A stretch of 7,395 nucleotides of DNA from Rhodobacteraceae bacterium UBA6273 (GTDB lineage Bacteria > Pseudomonadota > Alphaproteobacteria > Rhodobacterales > Rhodobacteraceae). The DNA lies in NCBI GenBank assembly GCA_002440625.1, contig DJUV01000072.1, positions 1 to 7,395 of the forward strand, given 5' to 3'. The position numbers and the translations under genes are program-made. Position 1 is the stretch's first letter; each line of letters begins with the position of its first letter. Positions 6,729-7,395 of this stretch are shown here, piece by piece. The notes below the pieces were generated by a model. That model was not told the origin of the DNA, searched no databases, and saw nothing but the letters and a program-made list of their open reading frames with translations.

Positions 6729-6737
6729 CCTTAAATT
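6710..6737 (+). promoter_or_regulatory. Possible promoter of the divergent small gene
   Basis: TTGCCT (6710-6715) and TAAATT (6732-6737) are 16 bases apart, each matching 4 of 6 consensus positions. The start of transcription would fall near 6744, leaving a leader of about 25 bases with the ribosome-binding site at 6757. The -35 overlaps the dyad. The match is weak and only its position makes it worth listing. Confidence 0.25.
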
Positions 6738-6756
6738 GAACCACATAGTTTGAAGT

Positions 6757-6761
6757 GAGGG
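6757..6761 (+). promoter_or_regulatory. Ribosome-binding site that sets the small gene's GTG start
   Basis: GAGGG ends 8 bases before the GTG at 6770, an ideal distance. The in-frame GTG at 6755 has no comparable site upstream and would itself overlap this one, so 6770 is the preferred start. Confidence 0.6.
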
Positions 6762-6769
6762 TTAGCACA

Positions 6770-6952
6770 GTGCGTACAATCAATCCGGGCCTTTTTGCTC
6801 GTCTCATGCGACTTCCCGATGCGGCGCGGAACGATCTGCTCGAGTTTCTCGGGGCGACGCCGGTTGCCGATGCCCAGCTCTCTGCTGTGATCGACTCGAT
6901 CGCGGAGCGGATGGTGCGCGAACGTAGCGGGATTCGGATGGAGCCAAACTGA
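6770..6952 (+). CDS. Small hypothetical protein (60 aa) divergent from luxR
   Basis: I do not recognise this protein. It is 60 residues long, begins with GTG as MRTINPGLFARLMRLPD, continues through ARNDLLEFLGATPVADAQLS and ends VRERSGIRMEPN. It looks soluble and mostly helical: an amphipathic N-terminal helix, a central Gly-Ala-Thr-Pro turn, and a second helix (about 36-53) rich in charge. There is no signal peptide, membrane segment or cysteine pair. Support for it being real: a well-placed GAGGG ribosome-binding site, protein-like composition, and a perfect terminator hairpin 41 bases after its stop. It is divergent from luxR, and the shared control region holds the TTGC-N4-GCAA dyad, so co-regulation with quorum sensing is plausible. 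A role as a modulator of LuxR is pure speculation. Confidence 0.65.
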   Translation: MRTINPGLFARLMRLPDAARNDLLEFLGATPVADAQLSAVIDSIAERMVRERSGIRMEPN

Positions 6953-6992
6953 TCATAGGCATTGTTTGACCCAACTTACCGGTGCCATTATG

Positions 6993-7030
6993 GAGAAACC
7001 CCGCCAGCATTCTGGCGGGGTTTCTCTTTT
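6993..7030. terminator. Strong bidirectional intrinsic terminator
   Basis: A perfect 15-base stem (6993-7007 with 7012-7026, arms GAGAAACCCCGCCAG and complement) closes a CATT loop. On the plus strand TTTT follows directly, ending the small gene. On the minus strand the hairpin lies about 27 bases after the rplQ stop, and its descending arm ends in GGGGTTTCTC, so it can also end the ribosomal-protein operon. It insulates the quorum-sensing block from rplQ. Confidence 0.93.
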
Positions 7031-7053
7031 CGTCCAACATCTGTTCGGAAATG

Positions 7054-7395
7054 TCAGTCCTCGGCGGCCGCTTCGGCCTCGACCCGGGCCAGATCCTCGG
7101 CGCCCTTGGCGGCCGGATCGCGGTCAACGAGTTCGATGATCGCCATCGGCGCCATGTCGCCGTAGCGGAAGCCCGCTTTCAGCACGCGGACATAGCCGCC
7201 CTGACGGTCCTTGTAGCGCGCGCCGAGCACGTCGAAGAGCTTGGCGACATGCTTGTCCTGCTTCAGCTGCGAGTCGGCCTGACGACGGGCATGCAGGTCG
7301 CCGCGCTTGGCGAGCGTGATGAGTTTTTCGACGATCGGACGCAGTTCCTTCGCCTTGGGAAGGGTGGTCTTGATCTGTTCATGTTCGATGAGCGA
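7054..7395 (-). CDS. rplQ: 50S ribosomal protein L17 (5' end beyond window)
   Basis: The visible 113 residues are the C-terminal four-fifths of ribosomal protein L17 of the large subunit. They start [20 protein letters not shown], with [22 protein letters not shown] and the strongly conserved [33 protein letters not shown]. The end is an acidic, alanine-rich tail, VEAEAAAED, as in many alphaproteobacteria. About 26 N-terminal residues should lie past the right edge. rplQ is normally the last gene of the operon after rpoA, and the strong terminator just downstream agrees with that. Confidence 0.97.
   Translation of the reverse strand, partial: SLIEHEQIKTTLPKAKELRPIVEKLITLAKRGDLHARRQADSQLKQDKHVAKLFDVLGARYKDRQGGYVRVLKAGFRYGDMAPMAIIELVDRDPAAKGAEDLARVEAEAAAED

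Noticed and set aside
6755..6769. Earlier in-frame GTG start for the small gene
   Set aside because: It lacks an upstream ribosome-binding site and lies next to the GAGGG that fits the GTG at 6770.

Overview
The window looks like chromosome of a GC-rich alphaproteobacterium, most likely a Rhodobacter/Paracoccus-type member of the Rhodobacterales. The reasons are the Bzt/Aap-type amino-acid binding protein, an ATP12-family F1-ATPase chaperone, the alphaproteobacterial form of L17, and a crcB-rluC-HAD-atp12 gene order that I associate with that group. No mobile element, tRNA, rRNA or CRISPR array is visible.

Layout from right to left, because nearly everything is on the minus strand. The 3' part of rplQ (ribosomal protein L17) enters from the right edge and ends at a very strong terminator hairpin (6993-7030). 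The same hairpin also closes a convergent 60-residue small gene of unknown function on the plus strand (6770-6952). This small gene is divergent from a quorum-sensing pair, luxR (6083-6694) followed by luxI (5430-6020). Downstream in the same direction lie rarA (replication-associated AAA+ ATPase), crcB (fluoride channel), an RluC-type pseudouridine synthase, a Gph-like HAD phosphatase and atp12. The junctions crcB/rluC, rluC/HAD and HAD/atp12 are each 4-base stop/start overlaps, so these four genes form a tightly coupled operon. A 203-base regulatory gap then separates atp12 from bztA (1-979), the first gene of an amino-acid ABC transporter, which runs off the left edge.

The most interesting part is the luxR-luxI-small-gene block. 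The dyad TTGC-N4-GCAA occurs only twice in the window by my reading: once just upstream of luxI (6058-6069) and once upstream of luxR (6709-6722, extended to GTTGC-N4-GCAAC). The second copy lies inside the 17-base spacer of a good-looking luxR promoter and overlaps the -35 of a weaker possible promoter for the divergent small gene. This suggests a shared operator, most simply for the LuxR protein itself, that autoregulates luxR and luxI and possibly also controls the small gene. LuxR keeps the acyl-homoserine-lactone pocket residues, but it is shorter than usual and has an atypical DNA-binding domain. The luxR gene is also visibly less GC-rich than its neighbours. Everything else looks like ordinary housekeeping chromosome.
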